DNA of 64,000 nucleotides, taken from positions 3,109,501 to 3,173,500 of the forward strand of contig NC_083673.1 in the NCBI RefSeq assembly GCF_030384665.1, in the 5' to 3' direction. The position numbers and the translations under genes were made by a program. Shown here piece after piece: positions 19,622 through 30,070 of the stretch (the first letter of the stretch is position 1; every line of letters begins with the position of its first letter). The notes under the pieces were generated by a model. The model saw only the letters and a program-made list of their open reading frames with translations, was not told the DNA's origin and searched no databases. The DNA comes from Lodderomyces elongisporus (lineage: Eukaryota; Ascomycota; Pichiomycetes; Serinales; Debaryomycetaceae).

Positions 19622-22600
19622 CATAATGATAAGGCAAGCTTAGATATTAAAAGAAGGTTTATACATATGTGTGAATGTTTGACAACTATGTATCGGATGT
19701 TAATGTCCGCTTAATCATATTCCCCAATTCTCCTTATCCTCTTCACTTTTTTTTTTTCCTCTTCTTTTAGCACGGTAAGTTGTAACGTCAAAATGTGACA
19801 CAAAACGTTCTCCCTACAGCCGACGCTACCTCTTCCTCTCCTTGTTTCACTTCCTCTCCTTTCACCCCCTCCTCCCCCCCCCCATCCTTCTCCCCCACAA
19901 ATCGGAAAAACTTTTTCTCATCCTGTATTTATTACTTACACTCTCCCTCGTCTCTCCATCAGCACCACACCCCCACCAAAAGAAAAAAAAGAAAAAAAAA
20001 AAAAAGAAAAACTATAACCAAGAAATAGCAAGTCACGTGTTTACAATATATTGTATGCAAAATATGTTTAATATGCAGAATAGCTATATCCAAAACATGT
20101 TGTGGTGTGATTCCTATATACAAATATACATATGTATATGTATATGTTCCTCCCACATTTTCCCACTCGTCATCGCCTTCACTCACTCATTCACACACAT
20201 ATACACAAGTACAGGCACAGTCCCCACTATTCTGCACTTAGGCATGAGTCTGGGGTGATGGGGGAAGAGGAGCTAGTAGGTGTGGAAGAGTGGAGTACCC
20301 AGGCAAGAAACGAAGCTTCACAACCTTTTTTTCTTAAACCTTTGCATCATTATTATCACTATTATTATTATTATTATTATTATGAACATCAGATTTGTAT
20401 GTAACCAAGGCTAAAATGAGCATTATTGTCCTCTGTATATTACGTGGATACGACAAGTTTTGCATAGAAAAGGAAAGGAGGGAGGAAGGAAGGACGAAAG
20501 TAAGTTTTGACTCAAAAGTCTTAGTTTGCTAAACCTCTTATGAGTTAATAAAAGCATAACCAAATGTATTCTCTTGCTTTTTCTTTTCTTTTCTTTTCTT
20601 TTTCTTTTTCTTTTTCTTTTTCTTTTTCTTTTTCTCTTTGTCAAGTTTTTAATTATACCTCAATTCCTTTCTCTTGTGCCTTCTATTGTTTGTCGTGGAC
20701 TGCTGATCCTTTTGAATACAAGAAACAGCAACCATACGCATTTGACAGTCATGGGATTAAATATAGAAGATTAAGGAGAATGGAAAAGGAGAAAGGGAAA
20801 TAAGAAAGGAGGATGAACTTTGTTAAAAACAAGATTGTTGTAAAATATACCCTGTGTATAGCCTCAGTGACGATTAATACTTTGCAGTATTGAATTTGCC
20901 ATTTTCGGAGCTTTCCGGCAAACACTTATTGACATGCAACTAAAAATATTGCCATCTTTTTTTTTTTTCTTTTTTTTTGTTTTTTTGCAGCAAGCTTGCG
21001 ATGCTAATTTGTAATGCATTGCAACATATACTCTTCTATACTGCAAAATCCTCATGGACAATAATCTTTCTTCTTCATGTATATTAACACCATTCGGAGG
21101 TCTTTTTTTTTAAAAGAAAAAAAGAAAAAAGGGAAAGAAAAAAAAAAAAGAGAAGGAAATAGTTTCAAGTGTATGTGTATAATGCAAAAGATCAACGAGG
21201 GATGGCGCGGGATTCCAGATGTGGGTAATGTGAGTGATTGGGTGCTGCATAGGCAAAGAAAAGGCGCAAATTAAAATCGACTTAAAAAAAGAGAACTAGC
21301 ATTCCGAAGTATACAAAACAATCCAGAACAGAACAGAACAGAACAGAACAAAATTACAACTCAACAGCAAATTTGAGTGTCTTGAAGTTTGGTTTTATAT
21401 TCCTTGTATGTTTGTATTTGTTTTTTGGCCTTCATGTTGTTGTTTGCTGGTTTTTCCTTTTTTTGCTCTCTCTCTCTTTTTTTTTTTTTTGTTTTTTGTT
21501 TTCAGTTTCCGAGACTTTGGTTTTCGGAGAGATTAGGAAACTCAAATTTATTGGCAGAGGAGGTGTGCAGGTGGAGGAGTCAACTTCAGTAAACTGCTAT
21601 TTGTGATACACGTTCGGATAATTAATTATCATATATAAAGTCCTATCGATTTATGCTTTCTTTCAACAAAAATTCTGGTTCTTTGTTTCATTTTATTAGG
21701 CTTTGACCATTTTTGCACAGTTTCGACGAATTATTTCTTTTTGTCCTTGACCTTGTTTCTCAAATATATTATCGTTAATGATGATGATGTTGCTGCTGCT
21801 GTTTTTTATTTTTTGTTATTTTTTTTTTCTTCTATGATTTCACTATGAGAAAAAGTAGTTTCCAGTGTAGAAAACCGTGAAAAAAAAAAAGAAAATGGAA
21901 AAATAAAAAGCAAAAAATAAAACAAATTTGTCTGGGTTTAGTTTTTATGGCCCAGTAACCAACAACATGGGACTAAAGCGATGAAGAGCTTTTGGGCTAA
22001 ATGATCTGAGAAGTGTAGATGGCGAGTATGCGACAATGTTTGATGGGGAGCCTTAACTATCCTTCTTATCAACGATGGTGAATAGTATCTAGAATTTGCC
22101 TCGTTCTTTTTTAACTGTTTGTATCGCAACTATTTACGCAAAAACATTGTCATCAATTGACGCTCTTTTTATCTAATTACCTCTTCTTAGCTTATTCTCT
22201 TTCTCTGGATGTAATTTCCACAACATGTATAACAGTTGAGATAATGTACAAAACAACTAGATTTAGTTTAAGTTGATAGAATCTTGTTATCGTGCTTATT
22301 GTTTAGTAATCTTACACAACAGCTCTTGGGTTATCCCCAATATTGTGTGTTTGTGAGGAGACATGTAGGGCAGAGAAAATTAAAAATTAAAAAAATAAAA
22401 AAGAATAAAATAAAATAAAATAAAAAAAATAAAAAATAAAAAAAAAAAAAAAAGAATTTTAAGAGAACAGTTTTTGGATGTGTCCCACGCACACACACAC
22501 ACCCACTCTCTCTCTCTCACTTGCACTTCCATTTTCAATCACTCACAATAAAGCACAATAAAACATCACTCTCCGACTCTCTGACTCTCGTGCTCACTTT

Positions 22601-22830
22601 ACCACCCATAGACTTACTTTTAATTAAAACTCATCAACCTTTATACCATCATCTACTCCTAGATACACAACATCTTACACATACATATCCACTTCATAAA
22701 CCCTTCTTTCCCCGCCCCCTTCTTTTTCCTTTTTTCGTTTTATCAATACTATTTTCCAAAAATTGCAAACTAAACAAACAAGCCCTTGACCAACCCATAA
22801 ACACTAACACTAACACTAACACTAACACTA

Positions 22831-22864
<34 letters not shown>

Positions 22865-23012
22865 CAACATACACACACAGAAGCAGCTGGTTTTCTGACT
22901 TCAAGTATTACAAATACAGGAAACTATTGGCTATATTAGATACATCAAATATACACTCATAAAAGTATTTACTCTTTGGAAGCTCAATATATAGATAGTC
23001 AACTATTCAATA
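19622..23012. other. 3.4 kb gene-free region upstream of REG1
   Basis: Contains many simple repeats: C-runs and CCT stretches near 19,850-19,890, an A-run at about 19,985-20,010, (TAT)n at 20,345-20,385, (TTTTTC)n at 20,575-20,635, GAACA repeats at 21,325-21,352, AAATA runs at 22,380-22,455, (CTAACA)n at about 22,800-22,835 and CA/TA repeats at 22,830-22,865. A GTCACGTG E-box lies at about 20,032. I find no convincing gene or tRNA. It may be a long regulatory region with a long REG1 leader, or hold unannotated noncoding transcripts. Confidence 0.55.
22801..22865. repeat. (CTAACA)n followed by (CA)n and (TA)n
   Basis: Five or so CTAACA/CTAACAC units run into CA and then TA dinucleotide repeats, about 150 bp upstream of the REG1 start and probably within its leader. 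Confidence 0.8.
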
Positions 23013-26000
23013 ATGTCTGGAGAAGTCTTTACTGGCGGAGCAACGACGTCTCAACATGTTGATGCCGAAGATGATGATCATTTCGAAAACACAACTTTCA
23101 AGCTAAAGAGAACGAGATCGTTGGGTTTGCTTGATGAATTTATCCCCGACAAGGCAAAAGAACAAGCATTGGAGGATGGCAAGATTTCGCAGAATCAAAA
23201 GCAACACCTGCTGGAGCTACAACTGCAACTGCAACTGCAACTGCAACTGCAACTGCAACCAAATAACCTTGATGGCCAACAGCTGAATTATCCAACAGCT
23301 GGCCAACCCTCAAGTGCCCACCACCCTGAATCCGACGACTCAAGCAACAGCAGCTACTTCAACCCCAGCTCTGCGGCAACTTCAAACACGGCTTCAGCAG
23401 CAACATCAGCATCAGCGTATAGTAATCAATCAACTTCAGTGTCGTCGTCGCCGTCACCCGTGCCATCGCCAACTTCGGCTGCGGCTCTACACTTGCAATC
23501 ACCAGAGTTGATTCCATATGACGATACAGATTTGGCAGCGGAACCATCGCAACATGTAGATTATCTTTCACACCAGTGGAATGTTTCTGACATTTCTAAA
23601 TCCTGGCGATATGTCATATCTAAGAAGAAAGATGTTGCCAATGCAGCAAGACTTGAGAATGCATCATGGAGAACTTGGGCACAAAGAAGGTCTAATTTGA
23701 AGACAATCAGCCCTGAGGTTGTGAACTGGTCTAAAGACAGCGACGTCACATGGCTTTACGGACCAATATTTATTAATAACAACGGCTCAAGTGGAAATGG
23801 CCAGAACAATGGAAATGATGAAAATGACGACAATCACTCATATGACGAAGACTCTACTGCAACAAATGCAGTTGCGGGTGATATATCCATTGCAAAGAAG
23901 CCTAAAAACAAAAAGAATGCCCCAAAACCCATTTTGAAGAAACGAACTGTTGAAGAGTCCATCATTAGCCATTCCAACTTGTTGAAGTTGCAACTTGCCA
24001 CTAGTCTTTACCAAAAGAAAAAGGAACAAAAAGCGAAGCAGCAACAACTGCAACTTAAGCAACAGCTGCAGCTGCAACTGCAACAACAAATGCAACTGCA
24101 ACAACTGTATCAAGGGCAAGCAGGTGATAATGGCAATGAAGACGAGTATTTCGACTTTGGTGCACTTCTGAATAAGTTAAATGCGCAGTATAACAACAAG
24201 ACACCTACAGATAATTCAAATGTGGCAAAATTACAGAACTTGTTGAACTCGTCAAATTCGTCATCTTTGTCAACTATTAAGCAAGATGACAACACAGCAC
24301 AGGAAGAAAAGCTGGGGGCAGGTGAATTTGGGTCTGGCACTAATTTACAGCAACAGCAATCCCGTGAAGGAACTAATTATTCACAAGGTGAAACTGGCCA
24401 CGATGCTTCTGGTGTTACTGGCGTTACACCTGTACCAAACAAGAAAGATAGGCATATTCATTTCAACGAAGAAGTGCAACAGTGCATTGCCTGTGACTAT
24501 TATCTAGATGATTATGACGATGATGAATATGACGATGGCAATGGTGGCAGTGGTTATCGAGGCTACAGCTCTGATGAAGAAGATGACACTGAGGTTTATG
24601 ACGATTATTCCGATCAAGTTAATGACAATCTCATCAGAAGCCAGCTTTATGCTGATGATGATGATGATGATGATGTTATTGATGGAGATGGTGACCAAGG
24701 CGATAGCGAAGACAATGACAATGGCGATGACGATGACGATGACGATGACGATGATGACGATGATGACGATGATGAGGGTGGTTTCTTCCTCCAAGTTAAA
24801 TCAAACTCAAGTGCGCCGTTGAAGTTGGGTGGAAATGGCAATTCCAATAGCAATGTGCAATCTAAACGCTTAAGCAGTAATCGTCGTCGTTCATCTGATG
24901 GTGACTCTTTATCTACTACCAGCAGTAGCTTAAGAAATTTGGAGCTCATCCGCCGCTTGCCTTCGACAACTATAAACTATGGCTCCGATGAGGATAGTAG
25001 TGATGAGGAATTTCCATACACCTCTAGTGTCTCGCACAATGTCAACAATGATAGTAGTAGAGGATACGACTATTACTATGATTACAACACTGTGTACACG
25101 TGCGATCCATCCCACCCTTCATTGAAAAGTTATCAGAATACGGATGTGGTTGATGTTCCCAAGGATCTTGAAATTGAATCTAATATGAATTATGAACTTA
25201 TTGATGATAAAGATGTAACATCCCAGCACCCACATGTTGCCGGTGGTGCTTCCCCAAGTATTGGTCCAGCACATCTGGGGCAATCGCCAAAATTACATAG
25301 TCAGATATCACCTCAATTGTCGACGACGTCTAATGAATCCACGGGAAACCACGCGGTGAAGCATTCGCCATTCCAATTGAGTGATTCAGACTCTGATTCA
25401 GATGATGAAGAAGCGGACTGTTTGAGTATCGGTACCAGACGCTCGAGTCAAGGTATTATTGACCTGGTAATTGACTCTAATGGACTTTCCGAACTTCGTA
25501 AAGAAAATACAAATCGTAATCAAGAGGGTAAGGATGAACAATCACCATTCAATGGATATCATCATCAGGATCCCGTTCCAGTAAATGAACATGTGTCAAG
25601 CATCAATTCGCGCCATAGTTCAAGCGCGCTTTCCAAGCAATCGAGGAGCACAAACTCTTTATCTCAACAATTTTTTGGTGGCCAAAGTGGACTTTCGGAT
25701 CAAGATAGAGCTTTGAGTAAGCTGTTTTTAGGTGATTTGGCGGCATCATCACCATCATCGTCGACATCATCGTCTACATCGGCACAACATCAACCTGATC
25801 GATTAGAAAAGCCAGTATTGACCAGAACTTTATCCAATACAAACCCCAAATCATCTCTCTCTAGAGCTAAAGCTACCTCAGAGAATGCATTTGGTGTTTC
25901 TCCAAACTCATCACAGTCATCTTCACCCATAGGATACAGTCCTGGTTCGGCTTCGGCTTCGTCCTCTGCTTCTGCTTCTAATTCTAACTCTGGTATGGCT

Positions 26001-26348
26001 CCCGTATCACAGACCAAGAGAGGACAATTCTTATTTGATGGTGATTCAGAATCAGAATCCAATTCGGATGATGACGAAGGAATGGTGATTGGTGGTGGCG
26101 GGGGAAACCGCTCGGGTGGTGGAAATCGGGGTCAAAGCTACAGTACATTGAGCCATTTAGCGGACAAGAGTGGAATACGCAATCAAACCCAGAACCAAAA
26201 CCAAAACCAAAACCATTCCGCAACCTTACCTACACCATATTCTATCAGCAATGATCAAGAGGGAGAAGATGGCAAAGATAAAGATGCGAGTACAAATTTA
26301 ATTGGTCAGGCAAAGGGTCTTGCCAAACACTTTTTTGGACAAAATTGA
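23013..26348 (+). CDS. REG1: Reg1-like PP1 (Glc7) regulatory subunit
   Basis: A 1,111-aa protein with the Reg1/Reg2 conserved block HVDYLSHQWNVSDISKSW... through ARLENASWRTWAQRR (~residues 180-235). It also has an RVxF-type PP1 docking motif, RHIHFNEEVQQC (~480-491). Reg1 targets the Glc7 phosphatase to Snf1 and glucose-repressed substrates. Most of the rest is low complexity: (Gln-x)n around 70-85 encoded by CAACTG repeats, a second Gln-rich run at ~345-370, long Asp runs at ~545-590, Ser-rich stretches and acidic SDSDSDDEE clusters. If CTG is Ser here, the first repeat is Gln-Ser and not Gln-Leu. The C-terminus LAKHFFGQN is family-like. Confidence 0.9.
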   Translation: MSGEVFTGGATTSQHVDAEDDDHFENTTFKLKRTRSLGLLDEFIPDKAKEQALEDGKISQNQKQHLLELQLQLQLQLQLQLQPNNLDGQQLNYPTAGQPSSAHHPESDDSSNSSYFNPSSAATSNTASAATSASAYSNQSTSVSSSPSPVPSPTSAAALHLQSPELIPYDDTDLAAEPSQHVDYLSHQWNVSDISKSWRYVISKKKDVANAARLENASWRTWAQRRSNLKTISPEVVNWSKDSDVTWLYGPIFINNNGSSGNGQNNGNDENDDNHSYDEDSTATNAVAGDISIAKKPKNKKNAPKPILKKRTVEESIISHSNLLKLQLATSLYQKKKEQKAKQQQLQLKQQLQLQLQQQMQLQQLYQGQAGDNGNEDEYFDFGALLNKLNAQYNNKTPTDNSNVAKLQNLLNSSNSSSLSTIKQDDNTAQEEKLGAGEFGSGTNLQQQQSREGTNYSQGETGHDASGVTGVTPVPNKKDRHIHFNEEVQQCIACDYYLDDYDDDEYDDGNGGSGYRGYSSDEEDDTEVYDDYSDQVNDNLIRSQLYADDDDDDDVIDGDGDQGDSEDNDNGDDDDDDDDDDDDDDDDEGGFFLQVKSNSSAPLKLGGNGNSNSNVQSKRLSSNRRRSSDGDSLSTTSSSLRNLELIRRLPSTTINYGSDEDSSDEEFPYTSSVSHNVNNDSSRGYDYYYDYNTVYTCDPSHPSLKSYQNTDVVDVPKDLEIESNMNYELIDDKDVTSQHPHVAGGASPSIGPAHLGQSPKLHSQISPQLSTTSNESTGNHAVKHSPFQLSDSDSDSDDEEADCLSIGTRRSSQGIIDLVIDSNGLSELRKENTNRNQEGKDEQSPFNGYHHQDPVPVNEHVSSINSRHSSSALSKQSRSTNSLSQQFFGGQSGLSDQDRALSKLFLGDLAASSPSSSTSSSTSAQHQPDRLEKPVLTRTLSNTNPKSSLSRAKATSENAFGVSPNSSQSSSPIGYSPGSASASSSASASNSNSGMAPVSQTKRGQFLFDGDSESESNSDDDEGMVIGGGGGNRSGGGNRGQSYSTLSHLADKSGIRNQTQNQNQNQNHSATLPTPYSISNDQEGEDGKDKDASTNLIGQAKGLAKHFFGQN
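23208..23258 (+). repeat. (CAACTG)6 coding microsatellite with CTG codons
   Basis: Eight in-frame CTG codons lie within about 50 bp (two tandem CTG, then six CAA-CTG pairs). Under the standard code it is poly(Gln-Leu); in the CTG-Ser clade it is poly(Gln-Ser). Confidence 0.85.
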
Positions 26349-27280
26349 GAGTACAGGGTATTTATACATAAACTCTTACAAGAGTCTCGAGTTTAGACTG
26401 TTAAACAACATACAAATATTCAATTCTGGGAAATACAGCACGAGTCTTTGAAAAGAAGTGGAGAGCTTAGAACGGTGGATATGTGAAGAGTTTAGTAATA
26501 TACACTAGTATAAACATATACATAAATGTATACAAAAATATATGTATATATGTATATATGTATATGTATGTATCTATGTATGTATATGTACACAGGATCG
26601 TATAGCATGTAAAATAGAGAGAAAAAAATACTACAATACAAAACAAAGACTTTTTTAACTATTAAAGGAGAAATCTTGGTAAGTGTATGTATGAACAGAA
26701 CATATACGAGTTGACAAGTAATGGAGCTTCTCTGCGTGTTATGGTGAACGTCTCTGTAGTGGAAAAGAAAAGTTGCAGAAAAAAAAATGCAAAAAGTGGA
26801 AGGAATGAGAAAGTCTGAGGATGATAGCAATAATAAAGAGTTTGGTTACGAATGTGTGACACAAAATATTCCGCATTTTGAGTGCCTTTTTTGCGCTCCT
26901 ATTTTTTTTTTTTGTGATAACGAAACTATCACAATTCACCTCAAGCTCGCCTCACGCTCGCCTTGACTCAATTAGTCTGATACAAGCTCAAAACTATCAT
27001 CTATACTTTTGCGAGTATAAAAGTAAACGTAGAAGCAACAACAACCAACAATATAAATACGCGGCTTCTAGCTCTATTGACGTTCAAAGAGTGTTTGGCT
27101 TTTTGCAAAATCTTTTTATTCAATAGCTAAACATTACGCATATATTTGTTACTGCTCACACCTTAAAAAGCGGTAGCAGCAGCAGCAACAACAACAAGTA
27201 TATCAAGAGCAACAAGAACAGCAAGGATAACCACACGCTCGCTTCCATCAACATTCTTCTTGTCTTAAAACTTCCAGTCG
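26349..27280. other. Intergenic region, no gene seen
   Basis: Contains a TATG/TATA-rich stretch at about 26,510-26,590 and CAGCAG/CAACAA repeats near 27,175-27,200 in the likely leader of the next gene. ORFs here start with TTG or are low complexity. Nothing else is recognisable. Confidence 0.6.
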
Positions 27281-28351
27281 ATGCTATATTTCCTACTTCA
27301 GCCGTTTCAACTTCCGCAGAACCTTACCTACACTAAACCTGGAGGTCCAGGCTCGGGTGCTGGTAATAGCGACGATGGCAAATGTGAACTAATAGGCACA
27401 TTTTCTCTTTTCACGCAAGCTGTTTTAGGTGTTTTATGTGTATCGAGTCTTTTGGCTAAAAGATATTTTTACGAGTATCCCATACGACGAACATGGCCCG
27501 TGTGGTGCTTTGATGTGAGTAAGCAATTGATTGGTGCTTTTGGAGTGCATATTTTCAATGTCATTTTGTCGATGTTGAAGACTGCTCCAGAGTTTGTTTT
27601 GATGATGAGGAGAAATCGAAATGGTGGAAGTAATGGAGGAAATGGTGGTGATGGTGGTGGTGATGGTGGTGATGACGATAATGATACTAGTGATAACGAT
27701 GACCCATGTGATTGGTATTTCTTAAGCATTGTTTTAGATTGCACTATTGGCGTCTACATTCTTTACTTGGTGTTCAAGAGTATGAACTACATTTTGAAGC
27801 ATTATTTTCGTGCGACTCAAATCAACAGTGGTGAGTATGGAAATGTTAACCATCCCAGCTTTAGGGCTTTTGCAAAGCAACTCGCGGTATATTTCTCCAG
27901 TTTGATGATTACAAAGATTATCTTGTATGGCATTGTTGAGATCTTTGAGAGGCAGTTGTTGTGGATTACATCGCATATACTTTTGGCTTGGCTCGATGAG
28001 TACCCTGATGAGTTTGAAATATTTATGGTGATGTTTATCATCCCTATTGTGATGAATTGTTTGCAGTTGATCTTGATTGACAATTTCATAAGAAACCAGA
28101 TGTGGGTCGATGGAAATAAATTATTAAGTTTAAGGTTCCCCAAATGGGACTTGGAGAGTGCAAGTGTGAGGAAAAGAGAGATTGATGAAATTATGGGAGG
28201 AGAGCAAGCTGCAGAGGCAGAGGCAGAGTCGGGGAGAAACGATTCAAGCAGAAGTAAAAATAGTGCTGATGTTGGTGAAGAGAGTATAAGTAATACTGAT
28301 GGGTTAAGGAGCCCGAGAAGTCACGACTATGGTGCAGTTAATGATCGATGA
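27281..28351 (+). CDS. STIMATE/TMEM110-family vacuolar membrane protein
   Basis: A 356-aa multi-pass protein similar in layout to S. cerevisiae YPL162C. Hydrophobic segments lie at ~45-62, 82-105, 150-170, 200-220 and 240-265. The YEYPIRRTWPVWCFDVSKQLIGAFGVHI segment (~66-93) and CDWYFL...DCTIGVYILY block are typical of the STIMATE family; human STIMATE modulates ER-plasma-membrane calcium signalling, and the yeast member sits in the vacuole membrane. A Gly/Asn/Asp-rich insertion (~113-142) separates two segments, and the C-terminal ~70 residues are charged and cytosolic. Its function in yeast is not established. Confidence 0.78.
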   Translation: MLYFLLQPFQLPQNLTYTKPGGPGSGAGNSDDGKCELIGTFSLFTQAVLGVLCVSSLLAKRYFYEYPIRRTWPVWCFDVSKQLIGAFGVHIFNVILSMLKTAPEFVLMMRRNRNGGSNGGNGGDGGGDGGDDDNDTSDNDDPCDWYFLSIVLDCTIGVYILYLVFKSMNYILKHYFRATQINSGEYGNVNHPSFRAFAKQLAVYFSSLMITKIILYGIVEIFERQLLWITSHILLAWLDEYPDEFEIFMVMFIIPIVMNCLQLILIDNFIRNQMWVDGNKLLSLRFPKWDLESASVRKREIDEIMGGEQAAEAEAESGRNDSSRSKNSADVGEESISNTDGLRSPRSHDYGAVNDR

Positions 28352-28707
28352 TCAATCCAGAAGAAGTAACAAGTTAAGAAAAAAAAAAACATGCAAGTTG
28401 AAAATCAAAAGTAATATTCGAAGGAAAGTCCTTCTAAAGTCCCATCAGTCCATAAAATTTGATATGAGATTAATGTTATACAATTATTTCTATATATGTA
28501 TATAGATATGTGTATGTATATATATATATATATATATTTATACATATATTGTTGTTCTCTTTCTTTCTATGTACAAGCGAAATCACACTCTTTCTTTTCT
28601 TTATTCTTCCTTTTCTCTTTCTTTTTTTGTATCTAATTGATTATCTTACCCTTGTGGTAGGTCAATAGTTTCAACTCTTCCTATTGAGTATTTGCCATCA
28701 ACATAGC
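28352..28707. other. Convergent spacer with TA repeat
   Basis: 3' spacer between the STIMATE-family gene and COX17. It contains a TATATA tract (about 28,515-28,540) and C/T-rich stretches. No gene seen. Confidence 0.6.
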
Positions 28708-28902
28708 TCAATAAACACTTGAATTTGGTTGAAAGTTATAAGACTTCATGCATGCCCAATATGCTTCCAACTGTGGTTTACAGTTGTCATCACTAACACC
28801 ATGGAACAACGCACATTTGTCCCTTTCTTCTCTCTCTTTAATACAAACACAGCATGGTTTTGGTTTATTTTCCTCCTTCTTTTGTTGTTCTTGTCCTGCC
28901 AT
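28708..28902 (-). CDS. COX17: Cox17 copper chaperone
   Basis: A complete 64-aa protein from the ATG at 28902. Cox17 carries Cu(I) in the mitochondrial intermembrane space and passes it to Sco1 and Cox11 for cytochrome c oxidase assembly. It has the copper-binding CCxC (Cys17-Cys18-x-Cys20) and twin CX9C motifs (Cys20/Cys30 and Cys41/Cys51) of Mia40 substrates, plus KPCCVC and ERDKC family residues. Length matches the family (about 63-69 aa). Confidence 0.95.
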   Translation of the reverse strand: MAGQEQQKKEENKPKPCCVCIKEREERDKCALFHGVSDDNCKPQLEAYWACMKSYNFQPNSSVY

Positions 28903-30070
28903 GTTTTTTTTAAATTATTATTATTTATTATTATTATTATTATTATGATTATTTCAAGCGATAAATAATAAAGTATATGGATTTGTTATCTAGGTTCTCT
29001 GGATGATGAATGTCCTTATATAAGTAAGGTGTCTTTTCTAGAGAATATGTTTGATAAAGTGTAGAGCCCAATACGTGAATAAAAAAGATGGATTTCTGTG
29101 TGAATTTATAATAGGAAAGATTCTCGGATACCTCGTGACTTTGATGAGAAAGCACAACCTGTGTGTTATGGATTACGTAATTCTCAACATCTGTAGAATG
29201 ATCTTATGCCTTCCACCCACAACAACAATCATAACCTCTAACATGTAGATTTTAAGATAGTACACTAGAAATACACGATATCAACAAGTAAAGACAACTT
29301 ACTCTTCAATGATTTTTCTTCTTCTTCTTCTTCTTAACAGTATTATTGAAATGAGCATCCCAAAATCAAAGAGCCGGTGTATTTTTTATTTTTATTTTTA
29401 TTTTTTGAAATCTCAATTTCATATTTTAAATAATGACAAAACGCACTCATTTTTATGTTCGAATAGCACAATGTAGAATCCTTTCAATTCAATCTGTTAT
29501 GTTTTTTGTAATACTGTTTTCTACTTTTTCTCTCTCGATTTCCTTGGTTTTTCAAACGACAGCACAAATGATGACAAAGAACCAGCCCTAGCCAATGTAA
29601 ACTAAATTGCACTCCAGTTTTATTTTGAATTTTGTTTTTTTGTTCCTTTTACTAGTGTCTTTGAAATTCAAAGATGATTAATTTCATCACCAATCACAAG
29701 TGTGAATCGTTGTTTTACGTTCCAAGTTTTACACTTCAGGACAATCAAAAATATAAAGTTGAAGATGCAAACTTCACCTCTAGCTTTCATAGGAGCTGCA
29801 AAAATTGTTAAGCTTTTTCGATTCCCCAAAGTCGCGACTTGAACTATTTTGTTCCCCCAAAATACTTCCACTCTTGCGACACTCACTTCCCAGTCGACAA
29901 TATCCTGTAGATACTAGAGTGTGAAATAACCCTCATTTCCAAGTTCCAATTACCAACATCTACCACTTTTATTTTTGTTGCAACAACCATTTTACTAGTG
30001 ACAAAAGGATATCAGTATTGTCTTTGATTTTTTTTTTTTTCTTTCTTTCTTTCGGTAAAATTTTGGACAT
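28903..30070. other. 1.2 kb divergent intergenic region, no gene seen
   Basis: Promoter region of COX17 (minus) and VPS54 (plus). It has (TTA)n at about 28,917-28,945, a (CTT)n run at 29,317-29,335 and T-runs. A tRNA B-box-like string near 29,830 (minus) lacks a matching T-arm and was not called. Confidence 0.6.

Noticed and set aside
24504..24949. ORFs opposite the REG1 Asp-rich region
   Set aside because: Opposite-strand shadows of GAT/GAC repeats (Ile/Val/Ser/Thr homopolymers), without independent features.
29815..29870. Possible tRNA on the minus strand (GTTCAAGTC-like B box)
   Set aside because: No matching T-stem, A box or acceptor stem around it.
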